NCBI GenBank assembly: GCA_947683425.1
Contig: CANTUQ010000004.1
Coordinates: 10,764,001 to 10,828,000 of the forward strand
Length of the DNA stretch: 64,000 bases
Reading direction: 5' to 3'
From: Excoecaria cochinchinensis
Taxonomy: Eukaryota > Streptophyta > Magnoliopsida > Malpighiales > Euphorbiaceae
In this document: positions 35,272 through 48,900 of the stretch, piece by piece
Layout: the number at the start of each line of letters is the position of its first letter
Numbering within the stretch: the first letter of the stretch is position 1
Notes under the pieces: model-generated
The model's database searches: none
Told to the model about the DNA's origin: nothing
What the model saw: only the letters and a program-made list of their open reading frames with translations
Made by a program: the position numbers and the translations under genes

Positions 35272-36805
35272 CATACCAAAAATTTGCAAAACAGAAGGCA
35301 AAACTCAGGACTGCTGCACTATACGTTTTTGTTTAGCCTAAACGGGAATCTAAACAACATTTTTAGACAAAACTTTCTTCTTGACAAATATTCCCTAGGA
35401 TGTTAAATTTCAAATGAAACAAATTCCAGGTCAATTAGACATATATAGATCCAGATATGTTCTAAACAACCCACAGTGCTTCCCTAAACCCGTCCAAAGA
35501 AGATAACTCTACTTCTTGACCACTTTTGGGACACTTAGAGTTGCAATTAGCTCAAACCTATTTCTAACACATTTGTAGGCATAGATCTTAGCTTTCTAAA
35601 AGTACTAATTTCATACCATTTGGAGTTCTACAACTCCCAAAAAAAGCTTAATATCCGAAGGAAGGTCCAGTGTATTCTAATCCAGTTTTTCACCCAAAAT
35701 CCTATTCACATGCACAAATGAACAATTTAAACCAACACTCACTACCATCATCACAAATCATCAACAACACACTAAAGAAGCTTATATCATACATGAATAT
35801 ACAAAAATTCATTTACATATAAAAGAAAGTTTCCCAAACCTCAAAGAAGCACAACCCACAATTCTCTTCAAGCTTTAATCCTCAATCTTTTCCTTAGTCC
35901 TTGCCATTCCTCTTGCTTACCAAAGCTTGCACACACAAAAACCTAGAAAATTATTCTTAATCCTCACCCTAGATCCAAAATCAAAAGCAAACTTAAAAAG
36001 AGAAGAAAATCAAAGTATCCATAACCAAACCCTAACCACTTACCTCTTCAATCATGTTCCCCAAGATCTACCAAATTAACTCTAACTCACTCAAAACCAA
36101 AAGATTGAGCAAGAAACGGGGAGGAGAGGAAAAGAAAAATGGAAAATGAGGAGGAAGAGAGGGCAACGGGAACAAGAACAAGAACAGAATCTGCTTTTCC
36201 TCTTTCCTAAACCCAAATCACACTAAATGCTCCCACCTAACTCTCCACATGGCAAGCTCCCATTGGGCATACAAACCACCTTTGACTTAGTCACTCCTTG
36301 CACCATACTCACTCCACATACAAACATTTCTTGAATAAAAATCTTCAAGGTACCACACTTGAGTCACACTAAATCATTTCCTAAAACCCACTTATACCCT
36401 ACTTCCATACACAACAAGCACACTCTAACCTTTCCTCACTTAACTTAACTTATTTAATTAATCACTTTACAATTAAGTCCTTATCATCAAATTCACTCAC
36501 ATACAAATTACTGAAATACGCTTCACTTATCCGACTTAGCATGCGAATTCCGACTAAGGCCATTTTGGGGTGTGACAGCACCCCTGCGTCTTCTTCATTT
36601 GTTCGTGCGTGTGGATACCGATAGAGGACGTTCGTGTTAAAGGCAGCCTCTTCAGTCCGGATTAAAGGAGTTAATTTCATTCTAAAGGTTAGTAATTTTA
36701 ATCTCTTCCTTTTGAATCAATCGAAAATACTTGGATCCTGTTTCGGGTTTCGATTTTATTCCGCTGCGTTGATGTTGATTTAATCCGTTGAAACCCAACA
36801 AGATG

Positions 36806-36984
36806 GGCCTCACATCACAGGCCCTCCAAAAATCTCACTCCACCCTTTTTTTTTCTTAAATTAAAAACAAAAAACATATTTTACGAGGAAATCATCACTT
36901 CTATCTGTCTCTTGCCTGTAAACAGGTATCATTTTCATAACTGGGTAACTTTGGTCTGGGCTGTCTCAGGACCCGGCGTCTACA
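36806..36984 (-). repeat. T2 3' LTR start, right of Copia-1
   Basis: Matches T1 20780-20934 and ends in GGCGTCTACA. The PPT-like sequence follows at 36985-36995. Confidence 0.65.
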
Positions 36985-37094
36985 GTTGCCCCCAGTTTTG
37001 GAGAACGTAGTGCCTGGATGGCTAGGTGAGCCAAAACTCAAAGAAAGAGAGAAGAGATGCATACCTGAGGTAGCTGTCCTCTTAAACTGGGTGA

Positions 37095-37445
37095 TGCGCC
37101 GAGTTAATTGCTCTTCTGAGCTGCACCGAGTCTGCTCCAGACTTACAAAGTGCGAGGGTTTTATCTTCTGATGGTGATGTGCCGAGTCTACTCCGGACTT
37201 ATAAAACACGAGAATTGCTTTTCTGAGCTGCACTTAGTTTGTTCCAGACTTACAAAGTGCTAGGGTTGCTCTTCTGAGCTGCATGAGTCTGCACCAGACT
37301 TACAAAGTACGAGGGTTTCATCTTCTAATGGTGATGCCTCAAGTCTGCTCCAGACTTACAAAACATGAAAATTTGCTCTTCTGAGTTGCACCGAGTCTGC
37401 TCCAGACTTACAACGTGCGAGGGTTCCATCTTCTGATGGTGATGA
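37095..37445 (-). repeat. T2 internal tandem repeat
   Basis: Copies of a unit with TGCTCTTCTGAGCTGCACC and GAGTCTGCTCCAGACTTACA, about 53 bases, with a 106-base higher-order form that adds TCTTCTGATGGTGATG. It lies where T1 has a different array. Confidence 0.7.
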
Positions 37446-37924
37446 TTTTCACTTCGATATTTCCTATAAAATTATATGCACAGAGGTATATACAAGAAAT
37501 TGTGCGTATGACATGAGATGCGGATGCCTTCAAAAATGGATGGACTATGTCCTAGGTGGTCAAGGGTTCGTCAAGGATACGGTTTGGCTGCTCCACCATG
37601 CCCCCAAGGATCGAGAAAAGTGCTATCTTGGCTTTAGGGACTCTAACTCAAAACCTGTTTTGAAAGACCTGTTAGGTGTTCATCTGTGCTCCCCGGATCA
37701 ATGATCATATACCCAGGATTCTGACTCATTTCCCTACATCTGAAGTAATGCTGCCTTATCGCTCCGAGTATCGAAAGTCATTATTTTGAAGGTAGTGCGT
37801 CCCTTATGGATTTTCACACTAGCTTTTTTTGTGGGAAATGCGTCCCTTGAGGGATTTTCACACGACCCTTTGCCTAATTTTTGCCTAGAATGGACCCAAC
37901 CCAATCCAATGGCTCTTATTTTTA
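37446..37924 (-). other. T2 non-coding internal region
   Basis: No gene seen. The right part (37785-37920) matches T1 6760-6900. It then joins gag sequence directly, marking the deletion of what is T1 6900-9090. Confidence 0.5.
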
Positions 37925-38631
37925 TTTACTTCCATTCTTGTACTACAATCATATTGTCTGAGAAACTCCTCTGTCAGCAACTCCCAATCCTCTTTCGTCC
38001 TTTGGTCTAGCCTATGATACTAATCCACCACTGGGCTGGTTAAGCTCAAATAAAAATACTAAATCTTCTGTCTCTTTGTTAAAGTGGAACCCTTCATTAC
38101 CAGCGAGTACTGCTTTATGTGTGCAGTAGGATCAGAAGTGCCATCAAATTTGGGAATATCAGGCATCTTGAAGTTCTGAGGGATCAGATCATCACTATCC
38201 AGCTCCGATCCTTAGGGTCCATTCCTCTTCCTACCTTCAACATCCTCGTCATAGCTTCAAACCTTTCTTCCATTTTTCTCTACATCGCATCCTCCGGCTT
38301 GGACAACTTTCCCTTTATTACCGTCTGTTCATCTTGCTCCTCCCATAAATCAATCATAGAATTAGGGCCTCCCCTACGCTCGACAGGCACTGGCGCTCTT
38401 GGCTCAACCACAGGTGGATCAACTGCTGCTGGGGGATCCTCTCTAGCAGCCCCTTGTTCATCTTGCTCCCTAACTGGAGCAATAGCCTGTTGCCTGACAA
38501 GTTGGGCTAGGGTAGTGAAAAGGTTGCCCATCATCGCCATCATCCTGGCCTCAAACTCTTCCATCCTTTTCCCCACTTCTTTAACAATTATTGCCCTAGT
38601 TGCATCAGAACCACTTTGCTGGATTAGACAT
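37925..38631 (-). pseudogene. gag: T2 gag remnant, N-terminal half
   Basis: Matches the N-terminal half of T1 gag: GKRMEEFEARMMAMMGNL, EQDEQGAAREDP and DLWEEQDEQTV are readable between 38280 and 38576. The start context at 38631 is kept, but a one-base insertion in the next few codons (CCAGCAAAGTGG versus CCAGCAAGTGG) breaks the frame. The gene ends at the deletion near 37925, within the gag domain (just past YDCSTRMEV in T1 terms), so the C-terminal Cys/His segment is gone. It cannot make a functional Gag. There is no pol sequence beside it. Confidence 0.7.
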
Positions 38632-39551
38632 TGCTTGTTTCTACTGATGATTCTGAAGAAAATATCTCACTGCCTTTCGAGAGAGAATCTGAATTGTGAT
38701 CTGAAACCAGCTTTGATAATCCCAAGAGTGAAATCTTTCTTAACCAACCATCATGACCTCTAAACCACCTGGATAAATCTATGATGGCTGCAGAACATAC
38801 CTTTATTAGGATGATGCATGATCAAAGTGCAATGCATGGTCGTGCTGATGCAGTATAGACAAACACATGCAAGCAGATAGATCCTTCTAACCTTATTTCT
38901 CTCACACACGAGGTAGTACGGTCTCTTTCCTAGGTGGGCTTTATTCAAGGGTTAACAGGGGACCCATTGGACACGTATAGTGTACGGTGAAAAACTGGCA
39001 GCATAACATCTCTTTCCTAATGTAAATACGTATGGGTGTTTGGCCATTATATATTTAAACAATTCAACTAAATTAAGATGGGCCCACCAGGGCATAAAAG
39101 CCTTTGATGAAGACCATTTAATTTAATGGATTTTGTTCAATGTATGATGGCCCAAATAGCAAGTGCGGTATTATAGTACATTTTACCTAGTGAAAGTATC
39201 TATTGCCATCATATGAGCTTTGGTCAAAGGCAGTGTTACTTTATATCTACCCAAGCATGGTCCCTGCCAATGGATCTAGCTCATCACGAGCATAGCGACC
39301 GATCGGGTGTCCATTTGATATACCATTTGATGGTACGATGCTTGGGTTGGTGATTATCCTGAGTACTTCCCTATAATGAGTGAAAGTAGGGTCGTGCTTT
39401 AGGAACGCATTGGGGTAGATAGGGGACCAACTAACATAATTATAAGGCTATAGTGAATGCAATGCTATTTTGATTAGAAATGTAATTTTTGATTCTTAAT
39501 AACTCAATTATAATTTTAACTTAAGTCACTTTCAAAGTGAAGTTTCGATCA
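38632..39551 (-). other. T2 leader
   Basis: Colinear with the T1 leader 9841-10758. No gene seen. Confidence 0.5.
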
Positions 39552-39569
39552 TCCCCAGTGGAGCCGCCA
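39552..39569 (-). other. T2 primer binding site
   Basis: Minus strand TGGCGGCTCCACTGGGGA, three bases from the LTR end. It is the TAT/Ogre-type site, as in T1. Confidence 0.7.
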
Positions 39570-39572
39570 CTA

Positions 39573-40022
39573 TGACGCGCGCCGAACCTAGCAAAGGCCC
39601 TCTTTGAACCCACTTTTAGGGCTCGAGGGATTTGTTCGCGTCTTTTTGATCATGGGTATCATGAGTCATTTTGGATGCCTCCTTCCTAATAGAACATTGG
39701 AAAGGATCATCTAGCCTCACGATGCCTTTAGGCACCTTTGACGTATTTTGGAGTCGTTTATTACATTTTAGGAACATTGGTTCCTTTTTTATTAGCTTAA
39801 AAAAATAGAGAACTAGTTTTAGGCATTGATTGAAAAAAAATCGGGATGAGTGATCCCATTTTATGAAAGGTAGTTCTCCATTTTGAAGGTGAGATTTTAT
39901 TGGTTTAAAATAGGACATTGGTCCATTTTATTAAGAAAAATTCCAAGTTATTAATTATTATAAAAGGCATGATTTTCTATAATAAGAAGAATTTAAAACA
40001 CATTTTTACATACAATATAAAA

Positions 40023-40060
<38 letters not shown>

Positions 40061-40496
40061 GAAATACAACAATTAAAAATGCAAACCCTAAATTGAAGGT
40101 CTTTGGTCTCCCGGTCCTCCAACCCGTGCGCAAATATGACTCACATACATAAATAAATTTGAGGCAATAAAACAAAAATAAAATGAATGTTAGTAAAGTA
40201 ATTAAATGAATAATGTATGAACAAACAATAAAAACTGATAAATAAGCCAATTAAGTAAACCAATAAAAATAATTAAAACTTGACAAAAAATATGACAATA
40301 GCATTAATAATTATTAATAGAGTAAAAAACTGGAAAAATAACAAAGTGAATTAGGACAGAAATATACAAGATAAAATGGAGCAAAATTATATTACGGTCA
40401 TGCATTTACGTTCGAACGTTCGGGTACTTAGGTAAAAGGAAAGAAGACGCTCGGGTAAAGAGAAAGAAAAGCCGATGAAAAGGGAGGACAGAAGAC
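39573..40496 (-). repeat. T2 5' LTR, truncated
   Basis: Matches T1 10780-12200 in part, with a trinucleotide AAT run near 40024-40056 and the perfect palindrome ACGTTCGAACGT at 40408-40419. The sequence just after (to about 40527) still shows ACTAGTGCATGCATTGCATG, which looks like the T1 palindromes with CG changed to TG or CA. The true boundary with Tekay-2 may therefore be nearer 40527. Confidence 0.55.
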
Positions 40497-42791
40497 TAGT
40501 GCATGCATTGCATGAGTCATGTGTGTTCAAATTAGGCATGTGTTATTTTTGTGTATATGCATGGTTTAAATTTTAGTGTTATGCCTTTGTGGGGTTTTGC
40601 TTGGGAATGAGAGTGTGTAGGGGATTAGTATGTATGTAAGTGAGGTTTGGTTTGGGTGTATGTGAGAGGATGGGTTTTGGGTGTGTCTTGGGGTAGTCTC
40701 CCAATAGGGGGTTGCCATGTGGCAAGTGGGGGGAGTATATATTGTGGAGAGAGGAGAGAGAATAAGCTTTTCCCTTCTCTTTTTCCTGTTTCCTCCCTTC
40801 TTTCCCGTTCTTTCTCTTCTTCTTCTTTGCTTCTTTATTTTCTTTTAATCCTTTCCCTCTAGTTGCAATTGAGGTGAGTTTTGGTTAATCCTAAGTTATC
40901 TAGGTGAGTATTAGCTTATTATTCTTCCCCATCCTCTTATTTCCTTCTAATTTGGTTAATTTGAGTATTTGGGTATTTTTGGGGTTTGAGTTTAAAGCTT
41001 GTGTAATGGATGTTTTTGCTCAGAGATTCCTCCTAGAGAGCCCAAAGGCAAGGAAATAGCAACTGGAAGCGGAGCCCGTGATTAGAATTCAAGAACTTAA
41101 GGTTTGTGAATGTTTGAGCTTTTGTGTGTTTTGTGTAATTATTTTGTGTTTTGTGGTAATTATTGGAATTGATGGGGTATATTGTGGATATTTGTATCTC
41201 ATTGATATGGGTGTTGATTAATTTGAGTTGAGATGCATAGTTTGTGAAGAATTGAACTATATTATGAGTTTGTATGAAATTCTATGAGGAATTGCTGGTT
41301 TAGTAAATTTTGGATTTTGATCTTGTAGTTTGTATGTTTTGATGATGATAATTTGATTATAAGTTGAGTTTTAGGTTGCTTAAGATGTTATGAATGATCT
41401 ATTTGTGTGGGATTGTGTTTTGAAGTCGATTGGAGGTTTGGGTGAAAAGTTGGAAGTGAAATTCTGCAGGTTTTTTGCGTAAGGGCTGGAAATCCCGACC
41501 TTGTCGCGAGCGCGACATTGTCATGAGGTCGCGATAAAGCTCGGTGATTTCAGTCTTCGTGCACGCCGAGCGTGGGCTACCGAACGATCGCAACAGGAGC
41601 TCTCTGTTGCGAGCACGACAGAGCACTCAGCTGCCGAGCGAGTTTTGGACAGTCTCCTGTCGTGAGCATGACAGCATATGCTGGCCGCTCACTATCACGA
41701 GCGCGACAATAAGACAAGTTTCTATGCCCGTGCGAGGACTGTCGCGATCGCGACCTGGGGCAAATCTTCACCTCTGTCGCGAGTGCGACACCTCCTTGCT
41801 TAAAAATATTAAGTTTTTTTTTTTATGCTCTCAATGTTAAATTTTCAAGCTTGTGATACTTTTATAATTATGCATGGGCAATTTTATGAATTATATGAAC
41901 GTAAATTGAATTAATTATGCTTGACCTACGAAAGTCAATAAGTGGATAAATAGGCATGCCTATAGAGTTCAGTTAGCAGCAGCCATGCATATGCGTTTTG
42001 GACCCTGATCATGTCCCTGTTCGGATCCTCGCGATCCCTTTTTAAACTTGAATCTTATTTCATATTCCATGTGAAAATGTTTGAATCAAAAAGAAAGGAA
42101 TAATTTTTATACCCTCGAGTATCCATGCGTTTTGAATGATTATGCGTTACTCCCTATCCACTATTTTGAATAAGCAGGTTTATTGTACTTATGTGTTATA
42201 ATTTAGTTCAGTATAAATGATTGTTTGATGAAAAATATTGTTATCTTGAATATGATGAACTGTTTTAAATATTGATTTTCAGTATGTGCCAAGTGTATGT
42301 GATTTGTTGACGTCCACTATGAGTGGTCGTTTTTCGTTGTGTTTTTCCCCACTAAGTGTATTCGCTGTGCGGAAGATGTTGGAGTTTTTGGGCAGGGTGA
42401 TCTATTTCAGCAAGGCCAATATAATTTGGAGAGAGATATTTTGTAGTGCTTATTGTACCCCTTTTATATATGTATTAGTTACTGATTTTGTAATGATGAC
42501 TCTTGATGTAAATTCTACTTCTATAATTTTGGTTTGATATCAAATATGTGCATTGATCTCTTGTGCTACGACACTTTTGTATTTTTGGATATGTAAAGAC
42601 TTTTATGTAAATTAATAATATTGTACTTTTGGTTTCAGTATCTTTCCTCTGTTTTAAGAATTTTATTTTATCGCTTTGAATGTATGATTTGCAACTTTAT
42701 TCAATTTGTTTGAGTTTTTGCATGACAACCCTCATCTATCGGGGTCCTTGTTCCTCCTCAAGGGATGAAGCTCCCTACGTATAGGTAAGGG
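40497..42791 (+). repeat. Tekay-2 5' LTR (last 8 bases at 51478-51485)
   Basis: Matches 55720-58061 throughout, with scattered substitutions. The final GTGTTACA lies on the far side of Copia-2. A deletion near 42366 removes the second stem of the two-hairpin motif, leaving CCCCACTAAGTGTATTCGCT (42347-42366). Confidence 0.8.
41502..41795. repeat. Tekay-2 palindrome cluster, 5' LTR
   Basis: Repeated variants of TGTCGCGAGCGCGACA, including the exact form at 41502-41517 and CTGTCGCGATCGCGACC near 41749. Several copies have CG changed to TG or CA (GTCGTGAGCATGAC), as expected from cytosine deamination. Confidence 0.85.
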
Positions 42792-44419
<1,628 letters not shown>

Positions 44420-44420
44420 G

Positions 44421-44433
44421 TGGTATCAGAGCC
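44421..44433 (+). other. Copia-2 primer binding site
   Basis: TGGTATCAGAGCC, one base after the LTR end. Confidence 0.9.
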
Positions 44434-45950
44434 ACTTGTATATTCGATCGATTCAAATATTTTTTGTATGTATGTGATATATATATATGATTATGTCAAT
44501 CGATTTGTATGCTGATACATGGAAATTGATTTCGGTTTTAATTATTAAAAACGAGCAGATTTTATGTAATATAAAAGAAATCAATTTTGTAATGTTTATT
44601 CTGATATATTGAAGGGCTACGAAATTAATTAATGTCAATATTATTAACGAACTCAATTAAGTGTTAATATGATTCTGTTAATATGATTGACTAATAGTAT
44701 TAATATGTTTAATACGAAATTAATGATGGTATTCTGTGTCTACTAAATTATTTAATGTGATTAAATGATGGTTGATATGATTAGCAGAATTGTTTTTTCA
44801 TAGATACAGAATAGGGTTTTTGGGCAGAAAATCGTTAATAAGATTGACAATATTGAAAAAGTTTTAAGGTAGCGGGGCAGCCCTACTACCTCTTCGTAGT
44901 GCCTTATATGTCGTTTATAATTATCACTCAGTAATTTTAATATATCAATTTTATGAAATAAGGTATATTGTGCATGATATGAAATAACATGTTTTTTTAT
45001 GTATGTATGATGTCTTTGCATGGTGCATAGCATGGCCAATTGAACCTCATGTGGATGAGTTTTATTTTATCTATTTTACGGGTTTGTAATTTTTAAATAC
45101 AACCTGCGTGTCATTAATTTTGTTGTAATCTTTATTTTATTCAATAGTTGTAGTAAAATATCTTTGTATTATTATTGTAATGAACACGAAGAGCAACAAA
45201 GGAGATCAATCCAAATCCCTGGCGATGGAGGTGCAAGATGGAAGCTGTTGATAAAGTCCATTTATTTACACCTAGGATTGACCTTTGATCTTCATATTAG
45301 CTTATGAGGATCAAAATAGATTTGGCCATGCTATGACACAGTTTTATATATATTATTCATATTTTCTTTATATATGATGCGATGAATAATTATATATGTG
45401 AATGAGATGGCATGTATGAATTGATGCATGATGTATATAAATAATTAGACATCATAAGTTAAAATTAAATTCCTCACCATAATTTTAAGTCATATGCCAC
45501 CCATTATTAAAAACACTTGTCAAGGCTAAGATCACCAAAATGTGGGTTCTGCTAAAGCGAAGTACATTAAGTTATCCTAGTAAGGCAGGATGGGTAATGG
45601 TGCTACTCATATGTTTAAAATGGTTAGACTTAATTAGGCTATCAAAACGGTTTTAGGCTTAAGGGCATAAGATGGGATTATAACATGCCGGGACATATGA
45701 TGTCAAAATCCCATAAATGATCTAAGAGTTATATAATATATAATTGGTAAATGAACTACCTACCTAAATAACTTAACTATAAGCGTCATGCCAAAGCTGA
45801 CTTAGAGTTAGGTGAAATATGGATCTTAGCCCACTAAATTATTATAATTATTGTAATTATTATTGAGGGTTATTATTTTAGTGGGAGTTTATAAGAAAAC
45901 CTGAAATGAAATTACTACTAATATTATTTATCTTGCATGTTTGTAGATTA
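44434..45950 (+). other. Copia-2 leader
   Basis: No gene seen. It shows the uninserted state of the Copia-1 leader (empty AACTT target near 45771-45781). Confidence 0.6.
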
Positions 45951-48900
45951 ATGGCATCAAATAATACTTCTACTATGTCACTGCAATCAGTCCTTGAGAA
46001 GGACAAACTTAAGGAAACTGGCACAAACTCCCTTGACTGGTTTAGAAACTTGAGAATTGTCCTCAAGCAAGAAAGGAAGCTATATGTGCTGGATGAGCCT
46101 ATTCCCAATCACCCACCTGCTGATGCTACAAGGGCGGTCAAAGATAAACAAAAGAAACATATTGATGATTCTGTGGATGTTGGCTTTCTTATGTTAGCTA
46201 TCATGGCTCCAGAGCTTCAGAAGCATCTGGAAAATATGGAGGCTTATGAGTTGAGTACTTATCTCAAGCAGACCTTCCAATAGCAGGCAAGGCAAGAAAG
46301 GTATGAGACTACCAAAACTTTGCATTCTTGCAAGATGGCTGAAGGTTCTTCAGTTAGCTCTCATGTTTTGAAGATGAAGGGCTATATTGATCACCTTGAG
46401 AGGCTTGGATTTCCCCTCAGTTTAGAACTTGCAACAGATTTGATCCTTAATTCATTGCCTTATAGTTATGACCATTTTGTCATGAACTACAACATGAATA
46501 ATATAGAGAAATCTATAGCTGAGCTGCATGCCATGCTCAAAACAGCTAAGCAAAGCATCAATAAGAAGCCTGGCCATGTTCTGATGGTTAATAAAGGGAA
46601 AGGCATGAAAGTTAAGGGTAAGGCTAAGGCTAAGGAAAAAGTTGGTGGTAAGTCTAAGCCCAAGGCTAAACCTCCAAAGGAGGGAGTTTGCTTCCACTAC
46701 AATGAACCTGGTCATTGGAAGAGGAATTGCAAGCTCTATTTGGAAGAATTGAAGAAGAAGAAGAGTGGTGAGACTACATCTTTAGGTATTTATGTTATAG
46801 AAATTAATTTATCTACTTCTACTTCCTAGGTATTAGATACTGGATGTGGATCTCACATTTGTACAAATGTGCAGGGACTCAAAAGGAGTAGGCAACTGAG
46901 AAAGGGCGAAGTGGACCTACGAGTGGGAAATGGAGCAAAAGTTGCTGCTTTAGCTGGAGGCACTTATGAATTGACTTTGCTTAATGAGCTTTTGTTAGTT
47001 TTGAACAATTGTTATTATGTTCCTAGTTTGAGTAGGAATATTATTTCAGTTTCAAGTTTGGATGATGAAGGTTTTTCATTTCTTATTAAGAATAAGAAAT
47101 GTTCTATTTATTATGATGACATGCATTATGGTATTGCTGATTCATATTGTGGGCTTTATGTCCTAAATCTAGAAATATCCAATAATTATGATATTTATAA
47201 CATAACTACAAAGAAATCCAAACCAAATGATTTAAATACAACGTATTTATGGCATTGTTGCCTTGGTCATATAAATGAGAAACACATATCTAAACTCCAT
47301 CAAGATGGACTTTTACAATCATTTTATTTTGAATCATTTGATAATTGCAAATCTTGTTTATTAGGCAAGATGACAAAGAATCGATTCACTAGACATAGTG
47401 AAAGGGCCACTGACTTATTAGGCCTTGTACATTCTGATGTATGTAGCCCATTAAGCATAAAGGCCAGGGGAGGATTTCAGTACTTCATTACATTCACTGA
47501 TGATTTTAGTAGATATGGCTATGTCTATCTAATGAAACATAAACATGAATCATTTGAAATGTTCAGAACCTTTCAAAATGAAGTACAAAATTAGCTTGGT
47601 AAAACTATTAAGGCACTTCATTCTGATCGAGGTGGTGAATATTTGAGCCAAGAGTTTGATAATCATCTAAGAAATTGTGGAATTGTCTCACAATTGACTC
47701 CACCAGGAACACCATAATGGAATAGTCTATCTGAAAGGAGGAATCAAACTTTATTAGATATGGTTCGATCTATGATGAGTCAAGTAGATCTTTCGTTATC
47801 CTTTTGGTGTTATGCATTAGAAACAGCCGCATTCACTTTGAACCGAGTTCCACCTAAAGCGGTTGAGAAGACACTATATGAGATATGGGCTGGGAGAACT
47901 CCTAGTTTATCTTTTCTAAAGATTTGGGGTTATGAGTCTTATGTCAAATGACAAGTCTCAGATAAATTAGCACCAAAATCTGATAAATGTCTTTTTGTGG
48001 GATATCCTAAGGAAACTAAAGGATATTACTTTTATAATCCTTCTGAGAACAAAGTGTTTGTTGCTCGAAATGGTGTCTTTCTAGAAAAGGAATTTATTTC
48101 TAAAAGAACCAGTGGGAGTAAAGTACAACTTGATGAAATTCGAGAACCACAAGAAAACATAGAACCATTGATGGAAACTCAACAAGTTTCACAAACTGTT
48201 ATGGAACCTGTACCTGTTACACAAGTACCACGAAGATCTAATACAATACGACATGAGACCGAGAGATATAGATTTCTCGTGATAGATAGTCGAGAAGTAA
48301 AGCTCATGGACCAAGATGAGCCTATTACCTACCAAGATGCCGTGTCAGGTCCAGAATTTGAGAAATGGCTAGAAGCCATAAAATCTGAGATGCAATCCAT
48401 GTATGATAATCAAGTTTGGAACTTGATTGATCCACCTGAAGGAATTAAAACCATTGGGTGCAAATGGGTTTTCAAAAAGAAAACTGACATGGATGGCAAA
48501 GTAAATACCTTTAAAGCAAGGCTTATTGCAAAAGGATTCAAACAACCTCATAGTATTAACTATGATGAAACCTTTTCACCAGTCGCAATGCTTAAATCAA
48601 TAAGAATTCTTATTACTATTGCTACATATTATGACTATGAGATATGGCAAATGGATATCAAAATAGCATTTCTTAATGGAAACTTACTTGAGGATGTGTA
48701 CATAACACAACCTGAGGGTTTTGTCCATCCTAAAAATTCTAGAAAGGTATGTAAGTTGCAAAGATCCATTTATGGATTGAAGCAAGCTTCTCGGAGCTGG
48801 AATCTTCATTTTGATGAAATAGTCAAAGAGTTTGGGTTCATCAAAAATGAGGATGAACCTTGAGTATACAAGAAGATTAGTGGGAGCGCTGTGATGTTTC

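Larger units (their letters stand above)
32133..36577 (-). mobile_element. S2: solo chromovirus-type LTR, 4.45 kb
   Basis: Plus strand begins TGTAACACCCCCTATGTCCC and ends TTTTGGGGTGTGACA, flanked by TSD GCACC (32128-32132 and 36578-36582). No primer site, PPT or coding domain is present inside, so it is a single long LTR. It contains the two-hairpin motif (32522-32570), a 30-bp tandem repeat (33531-33682) and a hairpin array (34042-34440). It is the youngest insertion of this nest. The family is related to the TR-GAG LTR at both ends, but the interior differs. Confidence 0.9.
21926..36800 (+). mobile_element. Copia-1: Ty1/copia (Angela/Tork-like) retrotransposon
   Basis: Complete element with TSD AGATG (21921-21925 and 36801-36805). 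LTRs are about 1.64 kb (TGTTAGTGG...CCCAACA; the 5' copy ends ATA). It has an initiator-Met primer site, a long leader (about 3.2 kb, 1.4 kb of which is an inserted solo LTR), gag-pol in order GAG-PR-INT-RT-RH, and a PPT at 30701-30713. The 3' LTR is interrupted by S2. The LTRs show few differences by eye, so insertion was recent, and S2 later still. The lineage name is my reading of the gag start and domain order, not a search result. Confidence 0.9.
30714..36800 (+). repeat. Copia-1 3' LTR, split by S2
   Basis: Parts 30714-32132 and 36583-36800 together make about 1637 bp, against 1635 in the 5' LTR. The remaining bases are S2 plus one target duplication. Confidence 0.9.
21621..40496 (-). 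mobile_element. T2: second TAT-like element, internally deleted
   Basis: Reverse-strand relative of T1. In sense: 5' LTR 40496-39573 (truncated), primer site 39569-39552, leader, gag remnant 38631-37925, shared non-coding sequence, tandem array, PPT-like CTGGGGGCAAC at 36995-36985, and 3' LTR from 36984. Copia-1 splits the 3' LTR (36805/21925), and the LTR continues at 21925-21621, where phrases such as CTCTCCAATAAT match T1 near 13730. T2 lacks the segment matching T1 6900-9090. Confidence 0.65.
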
